Assembly: GCF_036226765.1 (NCBI RefSeq)
Contig: NZ_CP109017.1
Coordinates: 6,945,001-7,009,000 of the forward strand
From: Streptomyces sp. NBC_00670
GTDB lineage: Bacteria > Actinomycetota > Actinomycetes > Streptomycetales > Streptomycetaceae
Reading direction: 5' to 3'
DNA: 64,000 nt
Below, in pieces: positions 33,070 through 41,281 of the stretch. Each line of letters starts with the position of its first letter. Position 1 is the first letter of the stretch. The position numbers and the translations under genes were made by a program. Under the pieces are notes generated by a model, which saw only the letters and a program-made list of their open reading frames with translations, searched no databases and was not told the DNA's origin.

Positions 33070-33113
33070 GCCCCCGGCCCAATGGCGTACCAGCGCCGGG
33101 TCGGGGGCTTTTT
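33070..33113 (+). terminator. Intrinsic terminator, plus strand
   Basis: An 11-bp stem (GCCCCCGGCCC with GGGTCGGGGGC, one G-U pair), an inner 4-bp stem GGCG/CGCC, and then TTTTT. It reads rightwards, toward the HTH gene, and lies in the leader of the leftward operon, so it should stop antisense transcripts entering from the left. Confidence 0.65.
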
Positions 33114-33134
33114 CTTATCGAGCAGCGGGTAGCC

Positions 33135-33170
33135 GCCTGATCAGCATGTATACCATGACATACGCGTGCT
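33135..33170. promoter_or_regulatory. Divergent promoter/operator candidate
   Basis: The most AT-rich part of the divergent region, with GCATGTAT and an imperfect complement ATACGCGTGC around ACCATGAC, and TATACAT-like hexamers on both strands. It could hold the -10 boxes of both operons and an operator for the HTH protein. Confidence 0.35.
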
Positions 33171-33200
33171 GGCTGGCGGTCTGCCGAGAAAGGGACAGGC

Positions 33201-33527
33201 GTGGCCAGAGAGGTCTCCAAGGAGGCGCAAAGAGTGTTCGACGCGTTGTCGCAGGTGGAGGCCATTGAGGATCCAGAGGAACGCGCGGTGGCGATCAGTG
33301 AGGTGCTCGCCGACCAGGCGAAGAGAGAGGCGCGTCTGAAGGCGCTGCGGCGCGAGGTCGTCCTGCAACTACGCGCTCAGAGGGTGCCGTACCGGGCGAT
33401 CGCGGCACGGTTGAAGGTCTCCCTGGGGACGGTCCAGAACATCGAGCGCGGTCACTCCGGAGCCTGGGGGACCAAGCCCCGCACCAAGCCCGAAGCCGCT
33501 GAAGAAGCCGGGCCGGCCGACAGATGA
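33201..33527 (+). CDS. Small HTH regulator
   Basis: A 108-residue protein. Residues 1-60 are helical and acidic; residues 62-85 hold an HTH (Y-R-A-I-A-A-R-L-K-V-S-L-G-T-V-Q-N-I-E-R) like sigma region 4 or resolvase-type motifs. GTG start with AAAGGGAC upstream. It is the first rightward gene and probably controls the divergent promoters. It is not a typical phage repressor in length, so its exact role is unclear. Confidence 0.65.
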   Translation: MAREVSKEAQRVFDALSQVEAIEDPEERAVAISEVLADQAKREARLKALRREVVLQLRAQRVPYRAIAARLKVSLGTVQNIERGHSGAWGTKPRTKPEAAEEAGPADR

Positions 33528-33666
33528 ACCAGACCAGCGGCCCCCGTCCGGAAGCGCTCCGGGTGGGGGCCGCATCGCACCCGTGCGACAGGCGTTATCG
33601 AACTGTGCACCGCCGGGGCGCGAGAGCAAGGTAAGACTCAAGTCCGTACGCCACTTGGGGGGCAAT

Positions 33667-34344
33667 ATGACCGATCGGCCACAGAGACCACCCCGTCCCG
33701 ACGAGGACGAGGACCTGCTGCGGTTCCACAACGGGGACACCCTCGACAACATCCCCGTCGTCCGCCTGCCACCCGATCCGCCGCAAGGCGCCACGACACA
33801 GAGGGTGCCCGTGTGGAGGCTGGCCGCGGGGGCGGTCGCTGTCGCGGGGGTGTCCGCGCTGGCGGTGATCGGCGCGCTGCAGCTCGCCCGCGGGGACGGC
33901 GGCGCGCCGCAGGCGGCCGCTGCGCCCGAGCGGTCTTCGGGCGCGGCGCCGGCCTCGACGCCGGATCGTTCGGTGTCGGCCGCGCCGGCGCCGTCGGAGT
34001 CGGTGTGGGAGGCGCCTGCTGCGTCGGCGACGCCTGCCGTGGGCGGCCTGGAGCGTGTGCGGGTGGTGCAGGCGCCGGAGACGGGCGGGGATCCGGGGGT
34101 GACGTACTGCCTGGTCTACACGGGTTCGTCGTCCGGGGATGTGCGCGACGCGATCCTGCTGATGAACCGTCCGGCGGCCGAGTGCACGGACCTGTTGCAG
34201 TACGACCCCGTCGCCGGCGCGTTCTCGGACTCGGAGCTGGAGTGCGCGGCGCCGTCGCGGCCGGTGCTGCTCACGTTCGACGAGGCGTCGGCGTGGGCGG
34301 GGTCTGTGCTGTACAGCTGCCTGACGCGGCATCACGGCGCGTAG
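33667..34344 (+). CDS. Membrane-anchored exported protein
   Basis: A 225-residue protein with a 49-residue cytoplasmic N-terminus, one transmembrane helix (residues about 50-70, A-A-G-A-V-A-V-A-G-V-S-A-L-A-V-I-G-A-L), a Ser/Ala/Pro linker and an external domain with four Cys (Y-C-L-V-Y, E-C-T-D, E-C-A, S-C-L). The Cys could form two disulfides. A GGGGGG run precedes the ATG. No family recognised; a surface function is inferred. Confidence 0.6.
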   Translation: MTDRPQRPPRPDEDEDLLRFHNGDTLDNIPVVRLPPDPPQGATTQRVPVWRLAAGAVAVAGVSALAVIGALQLARGDGGAPQAAAAPERSSGAAPASTPDRSVSAAPAPSESVWEAPAASATPAVGGLERVRVVQAPETGGDPGVTYCLVYTGSSSGDVRDAILLMNRPAAECTDLLQYDPVAGAFSDSELECAAPSRPVLLTFDEASAWAGSVLYSCLTRHHGA

Positions 34345-34576
34345 ACCCGGGGGCGCGCCGCGGGGTTCTCGTGGTCGTACGGCCGATAGGTCGACTGGTG
34401 TCCAGCGCGGCCGGTGTGGTCCGAGCGCGCCAGCCGGGATTGAAGACTGTCAGCCGGCCCTGCGTGGGCGGCAGGGGCGCACGTCGGCGGAACTGCTGAG
34501 CCGCGTGGCGTCGATGGCCGGAATCGTGGCGTGGCGAACCTGACTTCTCCGAGGAGGAGCAGCTTGGTTCGCCTCG

Positions 34577-35620
34577 CTACTTCTCCTGTCCCGGGCTTCG
34601 GGCGAGCCTCTGCGCAGTGGCGATGAACAGGTGGCGTCCCTGGGCAGGGACAAGGACGATCAGGGCGCCCAGAGCCGCTGCTCCGTAGGAGTAGGGCGCG
34701 GCCCACCCAAGGTGGGTAAGCAACCAAGGGAGACCGACGAAGACGGCGGCAGCTGCGAGGAGTTGTCCTGTCGTGCCGACCATTCGCCCGATCTCGGGAT
34801 GGTCCCTCACTGGTTGCATGTCCTTGATCTCTTCCTCTGGCAGTAGTGCTGCGAGGTGCCCGAGGAGATAACTGTCGGAGATCTGCATGACGAGCGTGAC
34901 TAGCTCACGCAGAGCGTCCTCACGGTTCGTGTCGAGTCCAGCCTCCGTGCTCCGCAGCCTAGCCACGACTCGCCGCGCGTGATTCACGGCCGTCCGATGG
35001 CGCGTTCGTGCGTGCGAGGGGATGGTTCCCGCTTGGACATGACTCGTGATCACTGATTTGCCGAATGCATGAAGTCGTGTCGACAGCGCATGGAGCGCGG
35101 CGGCGTCTGTGTCGCGATCCGCAGCTTTGCCCGCATAGATGACTACTAGAGCCGCGTGCTCGATTAGGCGATATCGGTGGCCGGCGTCCACAAAACCACG
35201 CCAGATCGCGAATCCGATCAGGAAGCAGTACAGGACTACTCCGAGAGCGCCGGGCAGGCGCCAGACTTCCGGGATCCGAACTGCGAGCGAATGAGGAAAG
35301 TGCACTTTAAGGATGAGTGGGTCGTAACTCGGCCAAACCATGACCACAATCATGCATAGCATGAAGCCGATAAAGGCGAGCCCGAGCCACGAGTTGAGGT
35401 ACAGATCTACACGTGTCCGAGCCAGACGTCGCGCCCACAACGCGCGGCGGAACCGTTTCGGAACTCGCCCCAAGGATGCGATGGCGAGACCTTGCTTCAG
35501 GGCAGGAACGATGGTGACGACCTGATGGCGCGCTCGCCGCGCCGCGTCTCGCTTGGTGATCATCGGCCACACACTTTGGCATTGAAACTCAAGCGGCAGT
35601 TCACTTGCGCGATGTTCCAT
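34577..35620 (-). CDS. Membrane protein of lower G+C content
   Basis: A 347-residue protein with two transmembrane helices near residues 67-90 (L-A-F-I-G-F-M-L-C-M-I-V-V-M-V-W) and 115-135, a long cytoplasmic helical region, and two more near 290-335. The coding sequence is visibly lower in G+C than its neighbours, with more A and T in third positions, a sign of separate transfer. It is the only leftward gene in this rightward island. The ATG at 35620 after a GGGGGG run was chosen; an ATG 19 codons later is possible. Function unknown. Confidence 0.6.
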   Translation of the reverse strand: MEHRASELPLEFQCQSVWPMITKRDAARRARHQVVTIVPALKQGLAIASLGRVPKRFRRALWARRLARTRVDLYLNSWLGLAFIGFMLCMIVVMVWPSYDPLILKVHFPHSLAVRIPEVWRLPGALGVVLYCFLIGFAIWRGFVDAGHRYRLIEHAALVVIYAGKAADRDTDAAALHALSTRLHAFGKSVITSHVQAGTIPSHARTRHRTAVNHARRVVARLRSTEAGLDTNREDALRELVTLVMQISDSYLLGHLAALLPEEEIKDMQPVRDHPEIGRMVGTTGQLLAAAAVFVGLPWLLTHLGWAAPYSYGAAALGALIVLVPAQGRHLFIATAQRLARSPGQEK

Positions 35621-36050
35621 GACGCCCCCCGGATCATTGTCACAGTACTGCCCGTAGATTCTCAATGGCCGAGACTTCCCGTCTGGCGTTTACCCGCATT
35701 GTCTTCAGTGACTGCGGCTGGTCCACCTTGTCGACGGGAGACCGGGGGGCTGCCGCTTCTTCGCAGCACGGCAGAGGCGGCGGCCCTGTCCGCGGCTACG
35801 AGGGTGGGTGCGGGAAGGGACCGTGCGCCTCCGTGTCTACGGCAGAGGGCGTACAGGGGCTCAAGCACGTTGTCCGGCCCCCTTTGTCTTGCGTACGTGG
35901 GCCGGCGGGGTAGCGCGGTCGGGGCGCGTGGGGGCGCGGCCGTGCGGGTTTCGCGCCGGGGTGGTGCGCCTTGTCCGGTGGGGGGCCGGTGGACAACGGT
36001 GTTGGACGGCAGGCCGTGGGGGTCTGCTTCAGCTGAGCGAGGAGTGACTC
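35621..36050. promoter_or_regulatory. Upstream region of the peptide-TfuA-YcaO operon
   Basis: About 430 bases with no convincing gene. TTGTCCGG occurs at 35870 and 35971, and the complement CCGGTGGACAA ends at 35996, so TTGTCC (35971-35976) and GGACAA (35991-35996) form an inverted pair 55 bases before the peptide start, a possible operator. Clear promoter hexamers were not identified. Confidence 0.4.
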
Positions 36051-36158
36051 GTGGATCAGTCGAAGTCGGAGACGGTGGACGTCGAACTGCCGGTGGACGG
36101 TCGGGTCTGGTCGTCCGCGCCGGTGCGGATCGAGGACGTCGAGGACGAGGGCCCCTGA
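36051..36158 (+). CDS. 35-residue acidic peptide, candidate TfuA-YcaO substrate
   Basis: Short ORF starting GTG, preceded by GAGGAG seven bases upstream. The peptide is acidic (M-D-Q-S-K-S-E-T-V-D-V-E-L-P and later I-E-D-V-E-D-E-G-P) with the less acidic core G-R-V-W-S-S-A-P-V-R. It lies 126 bases before tfuA in the same direction, with a stable hairpin between them, the layout often seen for a RiPP precursor expressed more strongly than its enzymes. It has no Cys. Whether it is the substrate is unproven; it may instead be a leader-like regulator of the operon or a non-functional ORF. Confidence 0.45.
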   Translation: MDQSKSETVDVELPVDGRVWSSAPVRIEDVEDEGP

Positions 36159-36225
36159 ACCCTGACTCCAGCCGGGGCGCGTTGCCTCCCCGGGTGTACG
36201 TCTGACCAGTTCGTGCTGTTCGTGT

Positions 36226-36257
36226 GGTGCCCCGATGCCTGCGGGTGTCGGGGCACC
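36226..36257 (+). terminator. Hairpin between peptide gene and tfuA
   Basis: Perfect 10-bp stem GGTGCCCCGA/TCGGGGCACC with a 12-base loop and no T-tract. It could act as a partial terminator or mRNA-stabilising structure that separates peptide and enzyme levels. Confidence 0.5.
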
Positions 36258-36284
36258 GCCTTGTCCAGGAGAAGGGGGTTCGGG

Positions 36285-37559
36285 GTGATTCACGTTTTCA
36301 CGGGGCCGACGCTGCCCGCGGACGACGACGTGCTGAAAGGCGGGCGGGTGCGGGTGCGTCCTCCGGTGCGGCATGGGGATCTGTTCGGTCTGGCGATCGC
36401 CGGCGGGGACGCGGTGGTGCTGGTCGACGGGGTGTACCACCAGCATGCGGCGGTGCGGCACAAGGAGATCCTCGCCCTGCTGGCGCGGGGTGTGCGGGTG
36501 ATCGGGGCGGCGAGTATCGGTGCGTTGCGGGCGGTGGAGCTCGAGGTGTTCGGTATGGAGCCGGTCGGCCGGGTGGCGGAAGGGTTCAGGTCCGGGCGGC
36601 TGGTCGGGGACGACGAGGTCGCGGTCGGACAGGACCCGCAGGACGCCACGGCGGTGACGTGGCCGTTGGTGAACGTGCGGGAGGTCCTGGCGTCCGGTGT
36701 GGCCGCCGGGGTCCTGGAGCGCCGGGCGGCCGACGAGGTGCTCGAGGCGTTGCGGGCGGTGTTCTACCCGCAGCGGACGTGGGCGGCCGTGAGGGCGGTG
36801 TGCCGGCAGCGCGCGGGTGCGGAGTTCGTGGAGTGGCTCGCCGGGCAGCGGGAGCGGTATCCGCGGTTCGGGGACGTGAAGTACGCGGATGCCCGGGCCG
36901 CTGTGCTCCTGGCGCTCGTCGGCGACGGCCAGGAGTACCAGTGCGTGGGGGCCGGCGGCGGGGTCCGGGCGGGGGCGGTCTGCTGGGACTCGGGGTACTT
37001 CCGGCGCTGGCGCAACGATCTTGCTGTGGAGGAGGCCGGCGGGCGGCGTCTGCCGACCCGCCTGCGTCTCGCGTACCAGCAGGTTTTCGATCCGTTGTTC
37101 CCGGTGGTGTGGTGGCGGTTCCTCGAGGAGTTGTCGCTGCGGCCGGGGGACGGCAGTGCGGGGATGCCGCTGACGGAGCGGATGGCCCCCTATCCGGGGC
37201 TGCCGGTGCACGCCGTGTTCCGCGTGGAGCCGGACCTGTCGGACCCGCGCGTCGTGGAGCTGCTGCTGGGACGCGAGACGAGGGCGGACCGGGCGGCCGT
37301 GGCCCGGTACGCGGAGGCGGACGCCCGGGCGCGGCGGACGGTTGTGGGGTACGTGGCGGAGGCTGTGCGGGATGAGGTGGCGGTGGGGGTGCTGACGTCG
37401 GTGTGGGGCTGCGGTGAGGACGGGCTGGACGAGGCTGCGGCAGTGCGTGGGCTGCGCAGCGGGGGCCGGGCGGTGGAGGTGGTGAAGCCGTTCGTGATGG
37501 GGCTGTACGGCGACCGGCGGCGCGGGGCTGTGGCGGCGGGTGCGGGGAGGGCGCTGTGA
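36285..37559 (+). CDS. tfuA: TfuA-like protein (thioamidation partner of YcaO)
   Basis: A 424-residue protein with a TfuA-like core at residues 1-200: V-F-T-G-P-T-L near the start, V-L-V-D-G-V-Y at 45-51, G-A-A-S-I-G-A-L-R-A-V-E-L at 74-86, G-M-E-P-V-G at 90-95 and D-D-E-V-A-V at 109-114. In characterised pairs TfuA works with YcaO to place sulfur in a peptide backbone (thioamide), probably by handling the sulfur donor. Residues 200-424 form a helical C-terminal region present in the longer TfuA proteins. GTG start with GGAGAAGGGGG upstream; it overlaps ycaO by four bases. Confidence 0.85.
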   Translation: MIHVFTGPTLPADDDVLKGGRVRVRPPVRHGDLFGLAIAGGDAVVLVDGVYHQHAAVRHKEILALLARGVRVIGAASIGALRAVELEVFGMEPVGRVAEGFRSGRLVGDDEVAVGQDPQDATAVTWPLVNVREVLASGVAAGVLERRAADEVLEALRAVFYPQRTWAAVRAVCRQRAGAEFVEWLAGQRERYPRFGDVKYADARAAVLLALVGDGQEYQCVGAGGGVRAGAVCWDSGYFRRWRNDLAVEEAGGRRLPTRLRLAYQQVFDPLFPVVWWRFLEELSLRPGDGSAGMPLTERMAPYPGLPVHAVFRVEPDLSDPRVVELLLGRETRADRAAVARYAEADARARRTVVGYVAEAVRDEVAVGVLTSVWGCGEDGLDEAAAVRGLRSGGRAVEVVKPFVMGLYGDRRRGAVAAGAGRAL

Positions 37560-38674
37560 TGCGGGGGACGGTGCGGGCGCGTACGGCGGAGGAGACGTGG
37601 GCGGTGCTGGAGCCTCAGTTGGGCCGGTACGGGATCACGCGGGTGGCGGACCTGACGGGGCTGGACTGTCTGGGGATTCCGGTATGGACGGCGATCCGGC
37701 CGGGGGCGGTCACGCTGTCGGCGTCGCAGGGCAAGGGGGCGACGGGCCGGCTGGCGGCGGTCTCGGCGGTGATGGAGGCGCTGGAGCTGTGGCATGTTGA
37801 GCAGCCGCTGCGGGCGAGCTGGCTGGGTACGGCGGGCGAGGTGGGGGCGCCGTGGCCGTTGACGGAGCTGTCGTGCCGGGTGAGGCACGGCGGGCTCGAG
37901 GCGGTGACGCTGCCGTGGGCGGCCGGCACGGGGTTGATCGATGGTGGGGCGGTGCCGGTGCCGGTGGGGCTGGTGGAGCGGCGCCGCCCGCGGCTGTGGG
38001 AGCCGGCGTTGTTCAGGGCGACGAGCACGGGGGTGGCGTGCGGGAACACGTGGGCGGAGGCGGTGCTGCACGGCCTGTACGAGGTGGTGGAGCGGCACAC
38101 CCTGCACGCGGATGAGCAGCTCGGAGGGACGGCGCGGCGGTGGTTCGATCCGGGCACCGTCGTGGACTCCTACGCCGGGTCGCTGATCGGGCGGATCACG
38201 GGGGCGGGGGCAGTGCTGGAGACGGCGTGGGTGGTGAGCCCGTACGGGCTGCCGGTGTGCCTGGCCTATCTGTGGTCGGAGGACTATCCGCTGTGGTTCG
38301 CCGGGTCGGGCTGCCACCACGATCCGCACGTGGCGCTCGCCCGGGCGGTGACGGAGGCCGCCCAGTCCCGGCTGACGTGTATCGCGGGCACGCGGGACGA
38401 TCTGCCCTCGCGGGAGGACGTCTTCGACGCGGTGGCGGTACGACCGCGCCCCAAGCGGGCGGCCGCGCGGTGGGACGACGTTCTCGTCGAGTACACGCCC
38501 GGGCCGGGCGGGACGTTCGAGGAGCAGGCCGGGCATGTCGCTGAGGTGGTGCGCGGGGTGACGGGCTGGGAGCCGGTCGCGGTCGACCTGGCCCGGCCGG
38601 ACACCGCGTTCGCCGTGGTGAAGGTGATCGCGCCGGGGGCGACCTCGAGGACCAGGAGGTCGATCCCCCGATGA
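37556..38674 (+). CDS. ycaO: YcaO-family ATP-dependent cyclodehydratase/thioamidase
   Basis: A 372-residue ATP-using enzyme that activates a peptide amide oxygen by phosphorylation. Signature residues are present: S-Q-G-K-G at 57-61, S70-x3-E74-x2-E77, E176-V-V-E179-R, and E-A-A-Q270-S-R272. The usual Arg after E77 is Leu here. With an adjacent TfuA the expected reaction is backbone thioamidation rather than azoline formation. The C-terminus ends in R-S-I-P-R and lacks the P-x-P-x-P tail of azoline enzymes; the last codons read differently in the other frame (see findings). Start is GTG or the ATG one codon later, coupled to tfuA by overlap. No leader-binding RRE domain is visible. Confidence 0.9.
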   Translation: MMRGTVRARTAEETWAVLEPQLGRYGITRVADLTGLDCLGIPVWTAIRPGAVTLSASQGKGATGRLAAVSAVMEALELWHVEQPLRASWLGTAGEVGAPWPLTELSCRVRHGGLEAVTLPWAAGTGLIDGGAVPVPVGLVERRRPRLWEPALFRATSTGVACGNTWAEAVLHGLYEVVERHTLHADEQLGGTARRWFDPGTVVDSYAGSLIGRITGAGAVLETAWVVSPYGLPVCLAYLWSEDYPLWFAGSGCHHDPHVALARAVTEAAQSRLTCIAGTRDDLPSREDVFDAVAVRPRPKRAAARWDDVLVEYTPGPGGTFEEQAGHVAEVVRGVTGWEPVAVDLARPDTAFAVVKVIAPGATSRTRRSIPR

Positions 38675-39432
38675 CGGACACCCGTGAGGAGGTGCTGGCG
38701 GAGCACTTCGACGCGTTCCACACCGCGCGGGCCGCGCACGGCCTGGTGGACCGCCTGTATGCGGAGGCGATGGGCGACGCCTACCCGCACGACGTCGCCC
38801 CCTACAGCTCCTGCGACCTGGTCCTCCTGGGCCAGCTGGTGGGACGGCTCCGGCTGCGGCCCGGCCAGGTGTTGGGGGACGCGGGGTGCGGGACGGGCGG
38901 GGTGGGGCTGTGGCTGGCCCGGGCGCTGGGCGTGCGGCTGGTCGGCTGGGACGTCTCTCTGGCGGCCGTACGGCTCGCGACCGGGCGCGCCGCGCGGTTC
39001 GCGATGGCGGGGCGTGCCGAGTTCCGGGTGGGGACGCTCGAGGCGAGCCGGCTCCCGGAGGAGAGTCTGGACGGGCTGGTGTGCGTGGACGCGTTCGCCA
39101 ACGCCGATGCCGGGCGGGCGCTGGGCGAGATGCGGCGGGTGATCCGGGCGGGCGGCCGGCTGGTCGTGACGCGGGCCGGAACCGGCGACGTCCAGGGCAG
39201 GGCGGTGACGCAGGCCGCCGAGGCGGGTCTGGTCGTGGAGGAGATCGTGGTGCGGGCGGGTGAGCCGGCGATGTGGGAGCGGCTGTACGGGCTGTGGCAG
39301 GAGCGGGAGGCGGAGTTGCGGCGGGCGGTCGGCGACGAGCAGGCCGGGCGGATGCTGCGTGAGGCCGAGCGGATGGTCCCGCGGCTGGCTGCCCGTACGG
39401 CGCTCCTCGTGACCATGCGGGTGCCCGGATAG
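38671..39432 (+). CDS. Class I SAM-dependent methyltransferase
   Basis: A 253-residue enzyme with motif [12 protein letters not shown] at residues 67-77, the acidic ribose-binding W-D at the end of the next strand near 90, and a D-G-L-V-C-V-D-A-F segment near 130 typical of small-molecule or peptide methyltransferases. It overlaps ycaO by ATGA, so it is probably part of the same pathway and may methylate the TfuA-YcaO product. The substrate cannot be told from sequence. Confidence 0.82.
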   Translation: MTDTREEVLAEHFDAFHTARAAHGLVDRLYAEAMGDAYPHDVAPYSSCDLVLLGQLVGRLRLRPGQVLGDAGCGTGGVGLWLARALGVRLVGWDVSLAAVRLATGRAARFAMAGRAEFRVGTLEASRLPEESLDGLVCVDAFANADAGRALGEMRRVIRAGGRLVVTRAGTGDVQGRAVTQAAEAGLVVEEIVVRAGEPAMWERLYGLWQEREAELRRAVGDEQAGRMLREAERMVPRLAARTALLVTMRVPG

Positions 39433-39475
39433 GGTCGCCGGGTCAGCGTCAGGCATCAGGCAAGGGGACAGGTGG

Positions 39476-40486
39476 ATGGTGCGGGTTGCGGTGCTCTCCG
39501 CGGGATCGTGGGGTACGACCATGGCCAAGGTGTTCGCGGACGCGGGCAACCGCGTGACGGTGCACGCGCGCCGGCCCGAACTCGCCGCCGCGATCAACCG
39601 CGAGCACGTCAACCCGGACTATCTGCCGGGGATCGTCCTGCCCGGGCTGCTGCGCGCGACGAGCGACGTCGGTGAGGCGCTGGCGGGGGCCGAGTATGTG
39701 GTGCTGTCGATCCCGGCGCAGTCTCTGCGGTCCAATCTGGCCGGCTGGGCGCCGCTGATTGAGCCGGACGCGGTCCTCGTCAGCCTGATGAAGGGCATCG
39801 AGACGGACAGCGGGCTGCGGATGAGTCAGGTCATCCAGCACGTCACCGGGGTGCCGGAGGAGCGGGTGGCGGTGCTGTCGGGGCCGAACCTGGCCAGGGA
39901 GATCGCCGCCGGGCACCCCGCCGCCTCCGTCATCGCCTGCCCCGACGAGAACTCGGCCCGCTACCTGCAAGAGGCGTCGCACACCCCGTACTTCCGCCCC
40001 TACACAGCGACCGACGTGGTGGGGTGTGAGCTCGGCGGGGCGGTGAAGAACGTGATCGCGCTCGCGGTCGGGCTCGCCGGCGGGCTCGGCCTGGGCGACA
40101 ACGCGCGCGCCCTCCTCATCACCCGCGGCCTTGCGGAGACAGCCCGGCTCGGGGCGGCGATGGGCGCGGACCCGTTGACGTTCTCCGGGCTCGCCGGGGC
40201 CGGCGACCTCATCGCGACCTGCTCCTCACCGCTGTCGCGGAACCGGACGTTCGGCGAGCACCTCGGCCGAGGCCTCAGCGTCGAGGAAGCTACCGCGGCG
40301 ACCAGGCAGACCGCGGAAGGCGTGAAGTCCTGCCGCGCGGTGCTCGGGCTGGCCCGGGCGCACGGGGTGGAGATGCCGATCACCGAGGTTGTCGCCGCGG
40401 TCGTCGACGGCACCGCGACCGTGAGGGACGCCGCCGACGTTCTCCTCGCCCGCACCCCGAAGCCGGAACGCTACAGCGCCGCCTGA
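39476..40486 (+). CDS. gpsA: NAD(P)-dependent glycerol-3-phosphate dehydrogenase
   Basis: A 336-residue enzyme that interconverts dihydroxyacetone phosphate and sn-glycerol 3-phosphate, normally feeding phospholipid or teichoic-acid synthesis. The Rossmann motif (A-G-S-W-G-T-T near residues 9-15), the G-A-V-K-N catalytic Lys segment near 190, and [11 protein letters not shown] near 237 are all present, and the length is that of the family. It follows the methyltransferase by 43 bases with AAGGGGAC upstream and is probably the last gene of the operon. A housekeeping gene copy in a mobile peptide-modification operon is unusual. Confidence 0.9.
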   Translation: MVRVAVLSAGSWGTTMAKVFADAGNRVTVHARRPELAAAINREHVNPDYLPGIVLPGLLRATSDVGEALAGAEYVVLSIPAQSLRSNLAGWAPLIEPDAVLVSLMKGIETDSGLRMSQVIQHVTGVPEERVAVLSGPNLAREIAAGHPAASVIACPDENSARYLQEASHTPYFRPYTATDVVGCELGGAVKNVIALAVGLAGGLGLGDNARALLITRGLAETARLGAAMGADPLTFSGLAGAGDLIATCSSPLSRNRTFGEHLGRGLSVEEATAATRQTAEGVKSCRAVLGLARAHGVEMPITEVVAAVVDGTATVRDAADVLLARTPKPERYSAA

Positions 40487-40502
40487 CCGGCCCCGGCCGG
40501 TC
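40485..40502 (+). terminator. Hairpin after gpsA
   Basis: GACCGGCC followed almost at once by GGCCGGTC, starting at the last bases of the gpsA stop. It has no T-run. It may end or stabilise the operon transcript. Confidence 0.4.
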
Positions 40503-40632
40503 AAGGGACGGAGGACGGCTGCGCAAGGAGCGGGGTTAATCGCAACAGCAGGTAACAGAACAATCACTGCGTATGTGTGGGTGTCGTGAACGCCTGTAGC
40601 TTCAACCCCCACAACGACCTCAGGGGGGACCT

Positions 40633-41145
40633 TTGAGCTATTACCCGCCCCAACAGCCATACCAGCCGCAGCCGCCCACCCGCCCGGCGCCGAAGTGGGC
40701 ACGGAAACGGTTCGTGCTGCCCGCCATGGGGCTGGCGTTGTTCGTCGGTGTCGGAATCGGGGCCAGCGGCCAGGACACCAACGTCCAGGCCGCGGCCGAC
40801 GCCAAGGCCCGGCCCGCGACCACGGTGACGGCGACCGCGACGGAGACCGCGAAGCCGGAGCCGGCCCCGACCGTCACCAAGACGAAGAAGGTCACGGTGA
40901 AGGCGACCGTGACCGTCACCGCGCGCGCCGCGTCAGGCTCGGGCGGTTCGTCGAGCGGGGGAAGTTCCAGCGGCGGATCGTCCGGCGGGAGCACCAGCTC
41001 CTCGGGCGGCTCCAGCTCGTCCGGGGGCGGGAGCGTCGCCGGAGGCGGGGCGACCGCCAAGTGCAACGACGGCACCTACTCGTACGCCGCCCACCACCAG
41101 GGCGCCTGCTCCCACCACGGCGGCGTAGCGGTCTTCTACAAGTAG
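40633..41145 (+). CDS. Membrane-anchored DUF3761 protein
   Basis: A 170-residue protein. A Pro/Gln-rich N-terminus precedes one transmembrane helix (residues 30-47), a Thr/Val/Lys stretch and a long Gly/Ser linker. The C-terminal 30 residues contain C-N-D-G-T-Y-S, H-H-Q-G-A-C-S-H-H-G-G-V-A, the DUF3761 signature with two Cys and several His, located outside the cell. Start is TTG with GGGGGGAC upstream. Host-surface function is inferred; DUF3761 proteins have no known activity. Confidence 0.75.
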   Translation: MSYYPPQQPYQPQPPTRPAPKWARKRFVLPAMGLALFVGVGIGASGQDTNVQAAADAKARPATTVTATATETAKPEPAPTVTKTKKVTVKATVTVTARAASGSGGSSSGGSSSGGSSGGSTSSSGGSSSSGGGSVAGGGATAKCNDGTYSYAAHHQGACSHHGGVAVFYK

Positions 41146-41154
41146 CCGGTCACG

Positions 41155-41191
41155 GAGTGCCCGCCCCCTATGTCTCAGGGGGCGGGCACTC
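41155..41191 (+). terminator. Strong hairpin terminator
   Basis: Perfect 15-bp stem GAGTGCCCGCCCCCT/AGGGGGCGGGCACTC with a seven-base loop just after the DUF3761 gene. It lacks a T-tract, as many Streptomyces terminators do. Confidence 0.65.
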
Positions 41192-41281
41192 GGCGCGTCG
41201 GGTGGGCGGTGGTCTCGTCATGCCGCCTGTGCGGGCTAGCCCGGCATGCGGTCGCGCGCGGGCCGCTCCACGCTGGAAGGT

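Noticed and set aside
35808-36047. Plus-strand ORF upstream of the peptide gene, about 79 codons
   Set aside because: Gly/Arg-rich product without ribosome site or motif; its stop merely runs into the peptide's ribosome site.
36235-36288. 17-codon ORF M-P-A-G-V-G-A-P-P-C overlapping the tfuA start
   Set aside because: It lies in the hairpin region, has no ribosome site and is likely chance; kept out as a second precursor candidate.
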